Below are positions 23,983 to 32,700 of a stretch of 48,079 nt of DNA, in pieces. The first letter of the stretch is position 1; each line of letters opens with the position of its first letter. The position numbers were made by a program, and so were the translations under genes. Under the pieces are notes generated by a model, which worked only from the letters and a program-made list of their open reading frames with translations, did not search any database and was not told where the DNA came from. The stretch comes from Corallococcus praedator (GTDB taxonomy: Bacteria; Myxococcota; Myxococcia; Myxococcales; Myxococcaceae), in the NCBI RefSeq assembly GCF_003612125.1, contig NZ_RAWI01000025.1, positions 1 to 48,079 on the forward strand, in the 5' to 3' direction.

Positions 23983-25896
23983 ATGGGCAGCTACGAGGAC
24001 TTCTACCGGCACTCCCTCGACCAGCCGGAAGCGTTCTGGGCCGAGCAGGCCCGCCTCATCGACTGGGAGCGTCCGTTCGACCAGGTGCTGGACGCCTCGC
24101 GCCCTCCCTTCGCGCGCTGGTTCGTCGGGGGCCGGACCAACCTGTGTCACAACGCGGTGGACCGGCACCTGGCCACGCGTGCCTGGCAGCCCGCGCTCGT
24201 CTTCGTCTCCACCGAAACCGACCAGCGGCGCCAATACACCTACGCGCAGCTCCACGCGGAGGTGAACCGCGTGGCGGCCATGTTGCGCGAGCTGGGCGTG
24301 GGACGCGGCGACCGCGTCATCGTCTACATGCCCATGGTGCCCGAAGCGCTCTTCACGCTGCTGGCCTGCACGCGGCTGGGCGCCATCCACTCCGTGGTGT
24401 TCGGCGGCTTCGCGGCGCACAGCCTCGCGATGCGCATCGACGACGCAAGGCCCGTGCTGCTGGTGACCGCGGACGCGGGCATGCGCTCCGGCCGGGTCGT
24501 GCCCTACAAGCCCCTGGTGGATGAGGCGCTGACGCTCGCCCAGCACCCGCCCGCGCACGTGCTGGTGCTCGACCGGGGCCTCGTCCCGGGCACCGCGCTC
24601 ACGCCGGGACGCGACGTGGACTTCGCCACGCTCGGACAGAAGCACGAAGGCGCCCAGGTGCCGGTGGAGTGGCTGGAGTCCTCCGAGCCCAGCTACATCC
24701 TCTACACGTCCGGCACCACCGGGAAACCCAAGGGCGTGCAGCGCGACACGGGCGGCTACGCGGTGGCCCTGGCGGCCTCCATGCGTCACATCTACACGGG
24801 CCAGCCCGGCGAGGCGATTTTCACGGCCAGCGACATCGGCTGGGTGGTGGGCCACTCGTACATCGTCTACGGCCCGCTGCTCAATGGCATGACGACGGTG
24901 CTCTACGAAGGTCTGCCCACCCGGCCGGACGCCAGCATCTGGTGGCGGCTGGTGGAGGAGCACCAGGTGAGCGTGATGTTCACGTCGCCCACCGCCATCC
25001 GCGTCCTCAAGAAGCAGGACGCCTCCTTCCTGAAGCGCCACGACACCTCCCGCCTGCGCTACCTGTTCCTCGCGGGCGAGCCGCTGGACGCGCCCACGCA
25101 CGCGTGGATTTCGGACGCGCTGCCCTCCACGCAGGTGCTGGACAACTACTGGCAGACGGAGACGGGCTGGCCCATCTTGGGGCCCGTTCCCGGCGTGCAG
25201 TCGCGTCCGCGCAAGCTGGGCTCCCCCGGCGCGGCCATCTACGGCTACCGCGTGAAGCTGCTGGATGGACTGAGCGGCGCGGAGGTGACGGCCCCGAACC
25301 AGAAGGGCGTGCTGGTGATTGAGCCGCCGCTGCCGCCCGGGTGTCTGTCCACGGTGTGGGGGGATGACGAGCGCTTCGTCTCCACCTACTTCTCCAGCTT
25401 TGAAACACCTGTCTACAACACGTTCGACTGGGCCCTGCGCGACGAGGACGGCGACTACTTCATCCTGGGCCGCACCGACGACGTCATCAACGTGGCCGGC
25501 CACCGGTTGGGCACGCGTGAAATCGAGGAGGCCATCAGCGGCCACCCGGCCATCGCGGAGGTGGCGGTGGTGGGCGTGAAGGACGAACTCAAGGGCCAGG
25601 TGGTGATGGCCTTCGCCGTGCCCAAGGACCCCACGCGCCTCCAGCGTGACGAGGACCGTGCTGCCCTGGAGCGCGAGGTGATGGACACCGTGGGACGCAC
25701 GCTGGGCGCCGTGGCCCGTCCGGCCCAGGTGCACCTGGTGGCCAACCTGCCCAAGACGCGCTCCGGCAAGCTGCTCCGCCGCAGCATCCAGGCCGTGGCC
25801 GAGGCGCGCGAGCCGGGCGACCTCACCACCATCGAGGATCCCACCTCGTTGGAAGGGATTCAGGCGGCCATGAAGGCACGGGGGCCCAAGGGGTAG
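23983..25896 (+). CDS. prpE: Propionate-CoA ligase PrpE (acyl-CoA synthetase)
   Basis: A 637-residue AMP-forming acyl-CoA synthetase that activates propionate (and less well acetate) through an acyl-adenylate. The ATP-binding P-loop is YTSGTTGKPKG, the adenylate motif is NYWQTETGWP, and the C-terminal catalytic lysine lies in TRSGKLLRR. The N-terminus MGSYEDFYRHSLDQPEAFW and FARWFVGGRTNLCHNAVDR are characteristic of the PrpE branch rather than Acs. FTASDIGWVVGHSYIVYGPL is the acyl-pocket region. The ATG at 23983 has GGAG about 8 bases before it. No methylcitrate or methylmalonyl genes are adjacent, so it is a stand-alone unit; it ends 22 bases from the convergent TetR gene. Confidence 0.9.
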   Translation: MGSYEDFYRHSLDQPEAFWAEQARLIDWERPFDQVLDASRPPFARWFVGGRTNLCHNAVDRHLATRAWQPALVFVSTETDQRRQYTYAQLHAEVNRVAAMLRELGVGRGDRVIVYMPMVPEALFTLLACTRLGAIHSVVFGGFAAHSLAMRIDDARPVLLVTADAGMRSGRVVPYKPLVDEALTLAQHPPAHVLVLDRGLVPGTALTPGRDVDFATLGQKHEGAQVPVEWLESSEPSYILYTSGTTGKPKGVQRDTGGYAVALAASMRHIYTGQPGEAIFTASDIGWVVGHSYIVYGPLLNGMTTVLYEGLPTRPDASIWWRLVEEHQVSVMFTSPTAIRVLKKQDASFLKRHDTSRLRYLFLAGEPLDAPTHAWISDALPSTQVLDNYWQTETGWPILGPVPGVQSRPRKLGSPGAAIYGYRVKLLDGLSGAEVTAPNQKGVLVIEPPLPPGCLSTVWGDDERFVSTYFSSFETPVYNTFDWALRDEDGDYFILGRTDDVINVAGHRLGTREIEEAISGHPAIAEVAVVGVKDELKGQVVMAFAVPKDPTRLQRDEDRAALEREVMDTVGRTLGAVARPAQVHLVANLPKTRSGKLLRRSIQAVAEAREPGDLTTIEDPTSLEGIQAAMKARGPKG

Positions 25897-25918
25897 CCGG
25901 AGGACCGGCGACGTGCCC

Positions 25919-26557
25919 TCAAGCCTTCCGCTTCGGCTCGCGCTTCACGCCGGGCGCGCTGGGGTCCTTGGGCAGGTGCCGCAATCCCATCCATCCGAGC
26001 GCCGCGACGTGGCGGGCCACGTTCTCCGTGGAGAACGCCTTGCCCTCCGCCGCCCACCAGTGCCCCACCTGCGTCACCATGCCCACGAGCGCGTTGGCGT
26101 AGATGGGCGCGACCTTGGAGGAGTAGCCCGCGCGCTCGAACTCGCTGCGGAAGACGTCCCCCACGCGCTGCGCCAGGTCGTCGATGACGCGCGTCAGCCC
26201 GCGCCGCGCCAACGCCGTGGGGGAGTCGCGCGTCAGCACCGCGAAGCCCGCGGGCTCCTCCTTCACGTAGCCCATGAACGCCAGCACGGCCCCCTCGAAG
26301 CGCTCGCGGGGCGTGCCCTGGGAGATGCGCGCAGACACGCGCGCCACCAGGTCCTCCATCTCCCTGTCCACGATGGCCGCGTACAGCCCCTCCTTCGCGC
26401 CGAAGTGCTCGTAGACGATGGGCTTGGAGACGCCCGCCTGCTGGGCGACCTCTTCAATCGAAGTGGCCTCGTAGCCCTTCGAGGCGAAGACCGACCGCCC
26501 GACCTCCATCAACTGCACGCGGCGCTCCGCGCCCGTCAGCCGTTGCTTCTTCTTCAA
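25919..26557 (-). CDS. TetR/AcrR family transcriptional regulator
   Basis: A 212-residue TetR-type repressor. The N-terminal HTH is plain (SIEEVAQQAGVSKPIVYEHF, residues about 33-52, followed by GAKEGLYAAIVDREM). The C-terminal ligand domain (55-200) is helical with GMVTQVGHWWAAEG; the tail is basic (KREPKRKA). It is divergent from the hemolysin III gene, and the 128-base space between them contains nested palindromes, so it probably represses itself and that gene in response to a small hydrophobic ligand. The ligand cannot be told from the sequence. Confidence 0.88.
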   Translation of the reverse strand: MKKKQRLTGAERRVQLMEVGRSVFASKGYEATSIEEVAQQAGVSKPIVYEHFGAKEGLYAAIVDREMEDLVARVSARISQGTPRERFEGAVLAFMGYVKEEPAGFAVLTRDSPTALARRGLTRVIDDLAQRVGDVFRSEFERAGYSSKVAPIYANALVGMVTQVGHWWAAEGKAFSTENVARHVAALGWMGLRHLPKDPSAPGVKREPKRKA

Positions 26558-26589
26558 GTTGACCTCGAACCTACCCGCACGTAACTTAC

Positions 26590-26627
26590 CTCCTCGAAAC
26601 CTACCATTCCGTAGGGAAGACGAGGAG
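26590..26627. promoter_or_regulatory. Nested palindromes, likely TetR operator
   Basis: CCTAC-CATTCC-GTAGG (26600-26615) is a 16-bp inverted repeat of TetR-operator type, enclosed symmetrically by CTCCTCG (26590-26596) and CGAGGAG (26621-26627). It lies between the divergent TetR gene and the hemolysin III gene. A TTGACC (26559-26564) and TAACTT (26582-26587) with 17-bp spacing could be a rightward promoter just upstream, placing the operator over the transcript start. Confidence 0.5.
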
Positions 26628-26685
26628 TCGTCACCATCATGAAGTGCTTCGTCTTCCAGGATATCGCGCCCTGCTGGGTGTGTTC

Positions 26686-27342
26686 ATGACCACGGCGGTG
26701 CTGGCGTTGGAGAAGCCGAAGCTGCGGGGTGTGCTGCACCAGTGGGCGGCGGCGTTCTCGGTGGGCGCGGGGGTGGTGCTGGTGGCGCTGTCGCCCACTC
26801 AGCGCACCGCGCTGGCCACGGCGCTGTATTCGTTGAGCCTGGTGGGGCTGTTCACCATCAGCGCGACCTACCACCGCGTGAACTGGGCCCCGAGGGGCCG
26901 GGCGTGGATGCGGCGGATGGACCACGCGGCCATCTTCCTGCTCATCGCGGGCACGTACACCCCGGTGGCGATGCTGGGGCTTCCGGAGGAGCTGGGCAAC
27001 CGGCTGATGCTCTACATCTACGTCGGGGCCCTCATCGGCATCCTGCAATCGCTCTTCTGGGTGGGCGCGCCGAAGTTCATCACGGCGGCGCTGGCGGTCG
27101 CGGTGGGGTGGATCATGATGCCGTACTTCGGTGACGTCTTCCGCTCGCTGGGCGCCGGTGGCGGTGGGCTCATCATCGCAGGAGGCATCGCGTACACGAC
27201 GGGCGCGCTGGCGTATGCCTTCAAGCGCCCCAACCCCATCCCCGGCGTCTTCGGCTACCACGAGGTCTTCCACGCGCTGACCATCGTGGGCGCGGGCTTC
27301 CACTTCGTGCTGGTGCTCCAGATGGTGCGCGCGGCCGGGTAG
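26686..27342 (+). CDS. Hemolysin III family (PAQR/TrhA-type) seven-helix membrane protein
   Basis: A 218-residue integral membrane protein with seven hydrophobic segments. The three conserved blocks of the PAQR superfamily are present: SATYHRVNW, RMDHAAIFLLIAGTYTP and GYHEVFHALTIVGAGFHF, whose His, Asp and Ser residues form the intramembrane zinc site of PAQR proteins. Bacterial members are called hemolysin III, but most act in membrane homeostasis and the hemolysin label is historical. The ATG at 26686 gives the typical length; GTG at 26644 in the same frame is an alternative. It is divergent from a TetR regulator that likely controls it. Confidence 0.85.
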   Translation: MTTAVLALEKPKLRGVLHQWAAAFSVGAGVVLVALSPTQRTALATALYSLSLVGLFTISATYHRVNWAPRGRAWMRRMDHAAIFLLIAGTYTPVAMLGLPEELGNRLMLYIYVGALIGILQSLFWVGAPKFITAALAVAVGWIMMPYFGDVFRSLGAGGGGLIIAGGIAYTTGALAYAFKRPNPIPGVFGYHEVFHALTIVGAGFHFVLVLQMVRAAG

Positions 27343-27352
27343 GGCACCGCCA

Positions 27353-27657
27353 TCAACGACGGGAGGGCGGGGCGTCGGAGGGGGCGCCGTGGCCTCCAGC
27401 GCATGGTGTAGCAGCGCCGACGGCAGCTCCGCGTGTCCCGAATACCGGGTCTTCTGGCAGGCGCGGACCCAGTATTGCGACCCCGTCTTGTAGCCAATGC
27501 CCAGCTCGTTCGCGATGGCCTTCGTCGCGAGCCCGCGTGCGGCGAAGTGCACCACCTGCGTTTCCCTCCGGCTGGGGTCCGTGCGCGCGAAACGCTCCAC
27601 CGCGCGCGTCACCGCTTCCGGAGGCGGACCGCCTTCCCTGGCGATGGAATCCGACAT
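27353..27657 (-). pseudogene. Short LuxR-type HTH regulator, apparently frameshifted near its 3' end
   Basis: From the ATG at 27657, with a strong GGGGGAAGGA leader, the frame gives MSDSIAREGGPPPEAVTRAV and then a LuxR/GerE helix-turn-helix (RRETQVVHFAARGLATKAIA, residues 31-50, then NELGIGYKTGSQYWV). After residue about 92 the frame meets no stop and runs antisense through the whole hemolysin III gene to 26554. Adding one C to the CCCCC run near 27381-27385 (minus-strand sense) moves it into a frame ending SDAPPSRR and a TGA at 27353-27355, giving a natural 101-residue protein that stops just short of the neighbouring gene. It is a single-domain LuxR protein with no receiver or sensor domain; the shift may be a mutation or a sequence error. 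Confidence 0.6.
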
Positions 27658-27685
27658 GGTCCTTCCCCCTTGCCACACCGTCGCC

Positions 27686-27700
27686 GGACAGGTCCTGTCC
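27686..27700. promoter_or_regulatory. Palindrome upstream of the LuxR-type gene
   Basis: GGACAG-GTC-CTGTCC is a perfect 6-bp inverted repeat with 3-bp spacer, about 30 bases upstream of the LuxR-type ATG at 27657. LuxR-type regulators bind such dyads, so autoregulation is a guess. The remaining bases up to 27852 hold the leader of the beta-helix pseudogene and nothing else I can support. Confidence 0.35.
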
Positions 27701-27852
27701 TGTCTTTAATGCCAGGGATTCGCGGGTTGCTCAATGATTGTCAGAAAACGACTGACGTCGCCCGGTGGTCGCCCCGTTACCTGAAACACGCCTCAAAGTC
27801 GCGGCACGCGAAAAATAGTGCCGTTGCATGTCCAGGCAAGGAGTTATTCACC

Positions 27853-29200
27853 ATGTCGAAACTCACAAACCCTGGCCCTGTCGAGCATCACGCTGGCGCT
27901 GCTCGGACCGGGTCCGCTTCTGGCGGCAACCTTCACCGTGACGAACACGGCGGATTCGGGGGCGGGTTCGCTCCGGGCCGCCATCACGTCGGCGAACGCG
28001 GCGGCGGGCGCGGACACCATCGCCTTCAACATCCCGGGGGCCGGCGTCCAGACCCTCGTCGTGCTCTCCGCGCTGCCCACGGTCACCGACACGTTCAACA
28101 TCGACGGGACGACGCAGCCGGGCTCCGTGGGCGTTCCCCTCGTCGAACTGAATGGCGTCGTCTCCGACAGCTCTGCCTTCCGGTTCGTATCGTCGGGCAA
28201 CACCCTCCAGGGCCTCACCCTCAACCGGTTCTCCGTGAACGTGCTCCTGGTGGGCTCCGGAGGCAACACCGTGCAGGGGTGCTACATCGGCACCGACACC
28301 ACCGGTGTCCTCACCCAGGGCAATGGGGTAGGGATTATCGTCAGCTCATCCAATAACACCATTGGCGGTGTGACGGCCGGCGCCCGGAATGTCATTTCCG
28401 GCAACACGGGGGATGGCATCGCGGTGACTGCCGGAGCGAGCGGCAATCGCATCCTCGGCAACTTCATCGGGACGACCGCGTTGGGTACCACGCCGATGGG
28501 CAATGCGGATGCGGGCATCCACCTCGTCGGGAGTCCGCTGACCGTCATCGGCGGCGTCGTGACGGGGGCCGGCAATGTGATTGCTGGCAACGGGTCGCAT
28601 GGCGTGTACCTGGAAGGCGGAGCGGGCTTCGCGACGGTGTATGGGAACAGCATCGGCACGAATCCGGCGGGGACCCTGCCGCTGGGCAACGCGGGCAGCG
28701 GGGTGTTCATCGAGGGCACATCGGACACACGGGTGGCGGCGTGGCCGCCGGGCAGGCCAACCGCATCGCCTACAACGCCGTGCCCGGGGTCGTCGTCGTC
28801 GTCGGCGGGGCGACGTCACTGCGCAATACGGTGCGAGGCAACTCCAGCAACCAGAACGTCGGTCGTGGCATCGACCTGGGCAATAACGGCACCACGGCCA
28901 ACGACCTGATGGATCCGGACACGCGGCCCAACACCCTGCAGAACACGCCGGACATCAACGCCGTCGTCAATCTAGTCACGACCATGCTGATCCAGGGACG
29001 ATGAGCAGCACGCCCTCGTCCACCTTCACCGTGGACTTCTACCGCAGCCCCAGTTGTCTGCCCGCCATCCTGGGCGAGGACGACAAGACGTACCTGGGAC
29101 CACGACGGTGAAGACCACCTTCCTGGGGCTGGGCGCCTATTCGTTCACCGTGCCATTCGCCATACGCTCGCCAGTGCTTCAGGCGGGGACAGACCCATGA
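27853..29200 (+). pseudogene. Frameshifted secreted right-handed beta-helix repeat protein
   Basis: An ATG at 27853 with an AAGGAG box starts MSKLTN, but the coding sense switches frame four times. Dropping one base near 27868 restores a signal peptide (LALSSITLALLGPGPLLAA) followed by TFTVTNTADSGAGSLRAAI, the usual N-terminal block of extracellular beta-helix proteins. PbH1-like repeats follow (GNTVQGCYIGTDTTGV, NTIGGVTAGARNVISGN, GNRILGNFIGTT, NVIAGNGSHGVYL). One-base losses near 28735, 29001 and 29098 are each repaired by a single base, leading on to STPSSTFTVDFYRSPSC and TTTVKTTFLGLGAYSFTVPF before a stop at 29200. The intact product would have been a secreted adhesin or polysaccharide-binding protein. 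Real decay and sequencing error cannot be told apart here. Confidence 0.75.
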
Positions 29201-29300
29201 CGCATCTGTCCTTGTGCGGCATGGCTGTACTCTGGGCAAGGAGGAACTTCGACATACACCTGTCGATGCACCAATCTCGCGTCTCCAGCTTTACCTCGGC
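29179..29300 (-). pseudogene. Relic of an HxlR regulator gene
   Basis: The minus strand reads GDARLVHRQVYVEVPPCPEY and then SHAAQGQMRHGS, which aligns without gaps to [31 protein letters not shown] of the intact HxlR protein encoded at 41819-42184. The segment covers only the wing of the winged helix; the N-terminal half is gone. It overlaps the end of the beta-helix pseudogene on the other strand. Too short and altered to be functional. Confidence 0.65.
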
Positions 29301-29723
29301 CACCGAGTCCGCGCGGAGAGACGCCCGTCCAGCCTGGCGGATGCCCAGTCCTTCCGCCTATCCGCACCCGCGCGGTGGACTGTCATTCAGCATCACGACG
29401 ACGCCATATGGGGCTCGCCGCGAAGGATGGGAGAGGCGCGGGTCCGGTCTTTGCAGCGGGCCTGACCGTCCATCCCGAGGACACGTACCACCCATCGGTT
29501 CTTCTGCATGCGGCGAATGGTCGATGGGTCACCCGTCTTGAGTACCTGCGCGGCAGCGGGGCACTTGCCGTGTGTCCCAAGGGGCCTGCGTCCTGGGAAG
29601 CCAAATCGGAGAAAGCAAGCGGTATTTGGCAGCGTGGTTTCTTCGGGAAGGTGTCAGGGAATTCGTACATAGGCGTATTGCACTTGCGCAACCGCACGCA
29701 GGAAAGCGGCAGTCATTGCCAAC
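29301..29723 (+). other. Gene-poor stretch before the large lipoprotein
   Basis: No frame here has a convincing start, ribosome-binding site and family match. An open plus-strand frame from about 29375 reads on into the start of the lipoprotein gene (PVFAAGLTVHPEDTYHPSVL, GVLHLRNRTQESGSH); it may be a further decayed gene but matches nothing I know. The promoter of the 29724 gene must lie near 29600-29700, where the sequence is more AT-rich, without a clear consensus. Confidence 0.4.
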
Positions 29724-32700
29724 ATGATGAAATTCTTAATACTTACTGGAAGTGTCCTGGGCCTTCTACTGGCCGTCTCATGCAGCCCCATTGACTCGCG
29801 GGAAGAAGCACCCCGCGTGGAGGGGGTGGTCCGGCAGCGTCTCGACGAGGTCTGCAGTCGCGACGAGCCGACGCTGCTGGCCCTGAAGACGACGGGGCCA
29901 CGCTCTTGTAGCTTTGATGAAGATTGCCCATGGGGCTCCTTCTGCAGCCAGAGCACTCTGAAGTGTGACTGGCAGTGTCTGGAGAATGGGACAGGAGCCA
30001 ATGCCTGTTCCACGGCTGGGACGAGCTGCGGCTGTGATGGTCGCTGCTCGGTCACGAGTGGGGAGCCGTCCACGAACGATGTCCGACCCACCCTGGCGCT
30101 CGAGCCCCTGAGTCTGATCTTCACGCCCCCGGTCGCGCCCGCGACGGTCTGGGGACACCAGGGCATTGATGTCTCCTTGTCGGTGGGGACGACCACCGAG
30201 GGCACCGCGGCGTCGAACCTCACGGTGCGTGTGATGGCGGGCCCGGAGATGGGCATTTCCTGCTCGTCCAACGCAGGCCCCTACACCAGCGAGTGCTCGC
30301 TGAGTGGGTGGACCTTCCAGGCCAAGGGAACTCGTTTCCAGGCAACGAAGCGGGTCTGGGTACGCCCGCTCTCAGGGAGCACCCAGGCGACCTGGAGCAT
30401 CCTGTTCGACGGAGAGGGGCTCGCGCCACGCCGCTCGCGTGTCTCCGCCGGGCGCGACACCCTTCCGCCGCTTCCTGTCGGTAACGCCGTCCCCTTCCAG
30501 GGAAACGTCACCATCCGCACGCAATTCGCCACCCTGCCGTACTCGGCGCAGGGAGCCCCCGAGACGAAGCTGACGGTTCCCGTGCAGGCGTGGGTGAACA
30601 ACGACTTCCTGCTGCTCTATGACGAGAGTCGAATCCTGTCTCCCACGGGCAAGCTGCGTGTGGAGCGGAACCAGAACTTCGTCGAGTTCAGCTGGCTGCC
30701 GTCCACCACCGCCGCGGGTGACCGGGCGACGGTCGATGCCCTTACGGCGGTGATTGGCAACAAGACCTTCTCGGGGTTGCCAGCGGGAGCGCGAAGCCTC
30801 TCGGGGCGTTTCAACATCAACTTTCTCAAGAACGGCTCTGAGTATCTTTCCCTGGAGTACGCGCTGTCGCGGACCCGTGATGCGGTTGTCGCGTGCGGCA
30901 CTTCGCTGCCCGCATGCTCGGGTGGAACCGTCTGCGAAGCTGGATTGCAGGTCTGTGCTCCTGGGACCGTCTGGACCTCGCTGGGAAACAACGCCTCGCC
31001 GCGAAACACGCTCATCCACGAGCAGTTCAAGGCCTGGAATGACTCTGGCGCTCAGCAACTCGCCAGCGCGCCCGGGGACTTTGGCATGCAGGGTGACAAG
31101 CTTGCCCAGGGCGTTCTGTGCGATCCGGGCGAAGGCCAGGACCCCGTGGCCACCTTCACGTCGACCGTGCTGAACTATTCGGGCGAACTTGCCTGTTCCA
31201 CGGGAAGGCCGACCTACTTCGCCAGGCTCAATACCCAGCGGGACCTGCGCGCGGTGATTCCAGGTGCACCTGTCCTGGAGAGCCGGCAGATGCTCCAGGC
31301 CTGCGCCAGTGACCTGCAGGTCCTGCCGCAGGGGACGCAGCCTGCGGGAGTTCGTTCCTTCTTCCAACAGCGACTCCAGAATCCCGCTCAGTGCTTCAGT
31401 GTGGCACGGACCTTCGACGCGCTTGCTCTGCTGGGGTCCACGAAGCAGACCTCGCGCGACCGCCTGCGCTGGTACCTGATGCAACAGTGGATCGGTGCGC
31501 ACGCGTTCGTGGCCAGCCAGACGGCCCTGCAGCGAAAATCGTATGACTATCTGGGCGACAACGCCGAAGTGCAACTGCCGACGCTGGCCAACTCACTGGA
31601 CCAGTTCGAGCGTGGGTGGGAGCTGTTCCTCTCCTCCTTCATGCCCTTCGTCGGAGGTGACTTTGGGATCGATGGGGCCTGCGAGTTCAAGAATCCCGAC
31701 TATCGACTTCCGTCGAATCCCGTGGATGTCTGGACGCTGACGGGTGGCGACCTCCTCCAGACGCGATACTTCAATTGGTGGCTCATGCCCCAGGGTTCGG
31801 ATCTGACGTTCATGTGGTACCCGGACCCCTCCAAGCAGGACTCCTGTAGCAGATACACGGCCGAGAACTGCGCGGCGAACCCCGCCTTGTGCCCCCAGCA
31901 TCCTTCCCGCTGCGGGCTCGGCTATTATCCCATCCTCGGCTTTGGCGAGGGTGTGAACGGGGACCTCGCGCACAAGTTCTATGTGTACAAGTATGCCGCC
32001 GAGTACATGTCAGGTCCCGATGAGGCATTGATCGTCGAGCACACATCGGGTGGGCAGCGGCACTTCGCGTCCTACGAGCTGCCCTTCATGTTCGGCCGCC
32101 TCAGTGATGCTCCCATCGTCGCCCGGCGGAAGGCGGGGCAGTATCAATTCTTCGATGCGAACCATGCGAATGGTCCCATCGAGTCGTCGTCAAACGGCTA
32201 CTATCTGCCGACGGATTATTCAGCTCCCTTCATTGAGGACGAGCCGCCACTCGTGGGGGATGTCCCGCAGTCCACGGCGGGCATCGTGTTGTTCGACCAT
32301 GCTCTGAGCGACGCGGAGCTCCGCGTCGCGGCGGGCAGGAGTTTCTCGTCCTATCTCAACAGGGCGGGTGAACGGCTGCCCCCGTCTGGAAACCTGCCGC
32401 ATCATGAGCAGGGAATTGGCTTGCCTACCGCCGCGCTGGAAGGCGTCACGGCCCACCTGGAACTGCTCAATGCGGAACTGGAGCGCGTGGCGCGAACCAC
32501 GTCATGTGGAGTCGTCACGCCGGGATCCCCGCGTGCCCTGGTCGTGGAGCGTTTCGGGCGGACCCTGCGTCAGGCGTTGTCCATCGAATCCACCGCGGGC
32601 CTGCAGCAGCGGCAAATGGTGAGCGCGTACTGCGAGGGAAATACCCAGATGGCTTCTGGAGTCGAGGCGCGTTTCAAGCAGGCGCGCGCAGAGCTTGAGG

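Noticed and set aside
26554..27352. Long C-terminal extension of the LuxR-type protein antisense to the hemolysin III gene
   Set aside because: The extension is low-complexity antisense sequence; a one-base shift gives a natural stop at 27353.
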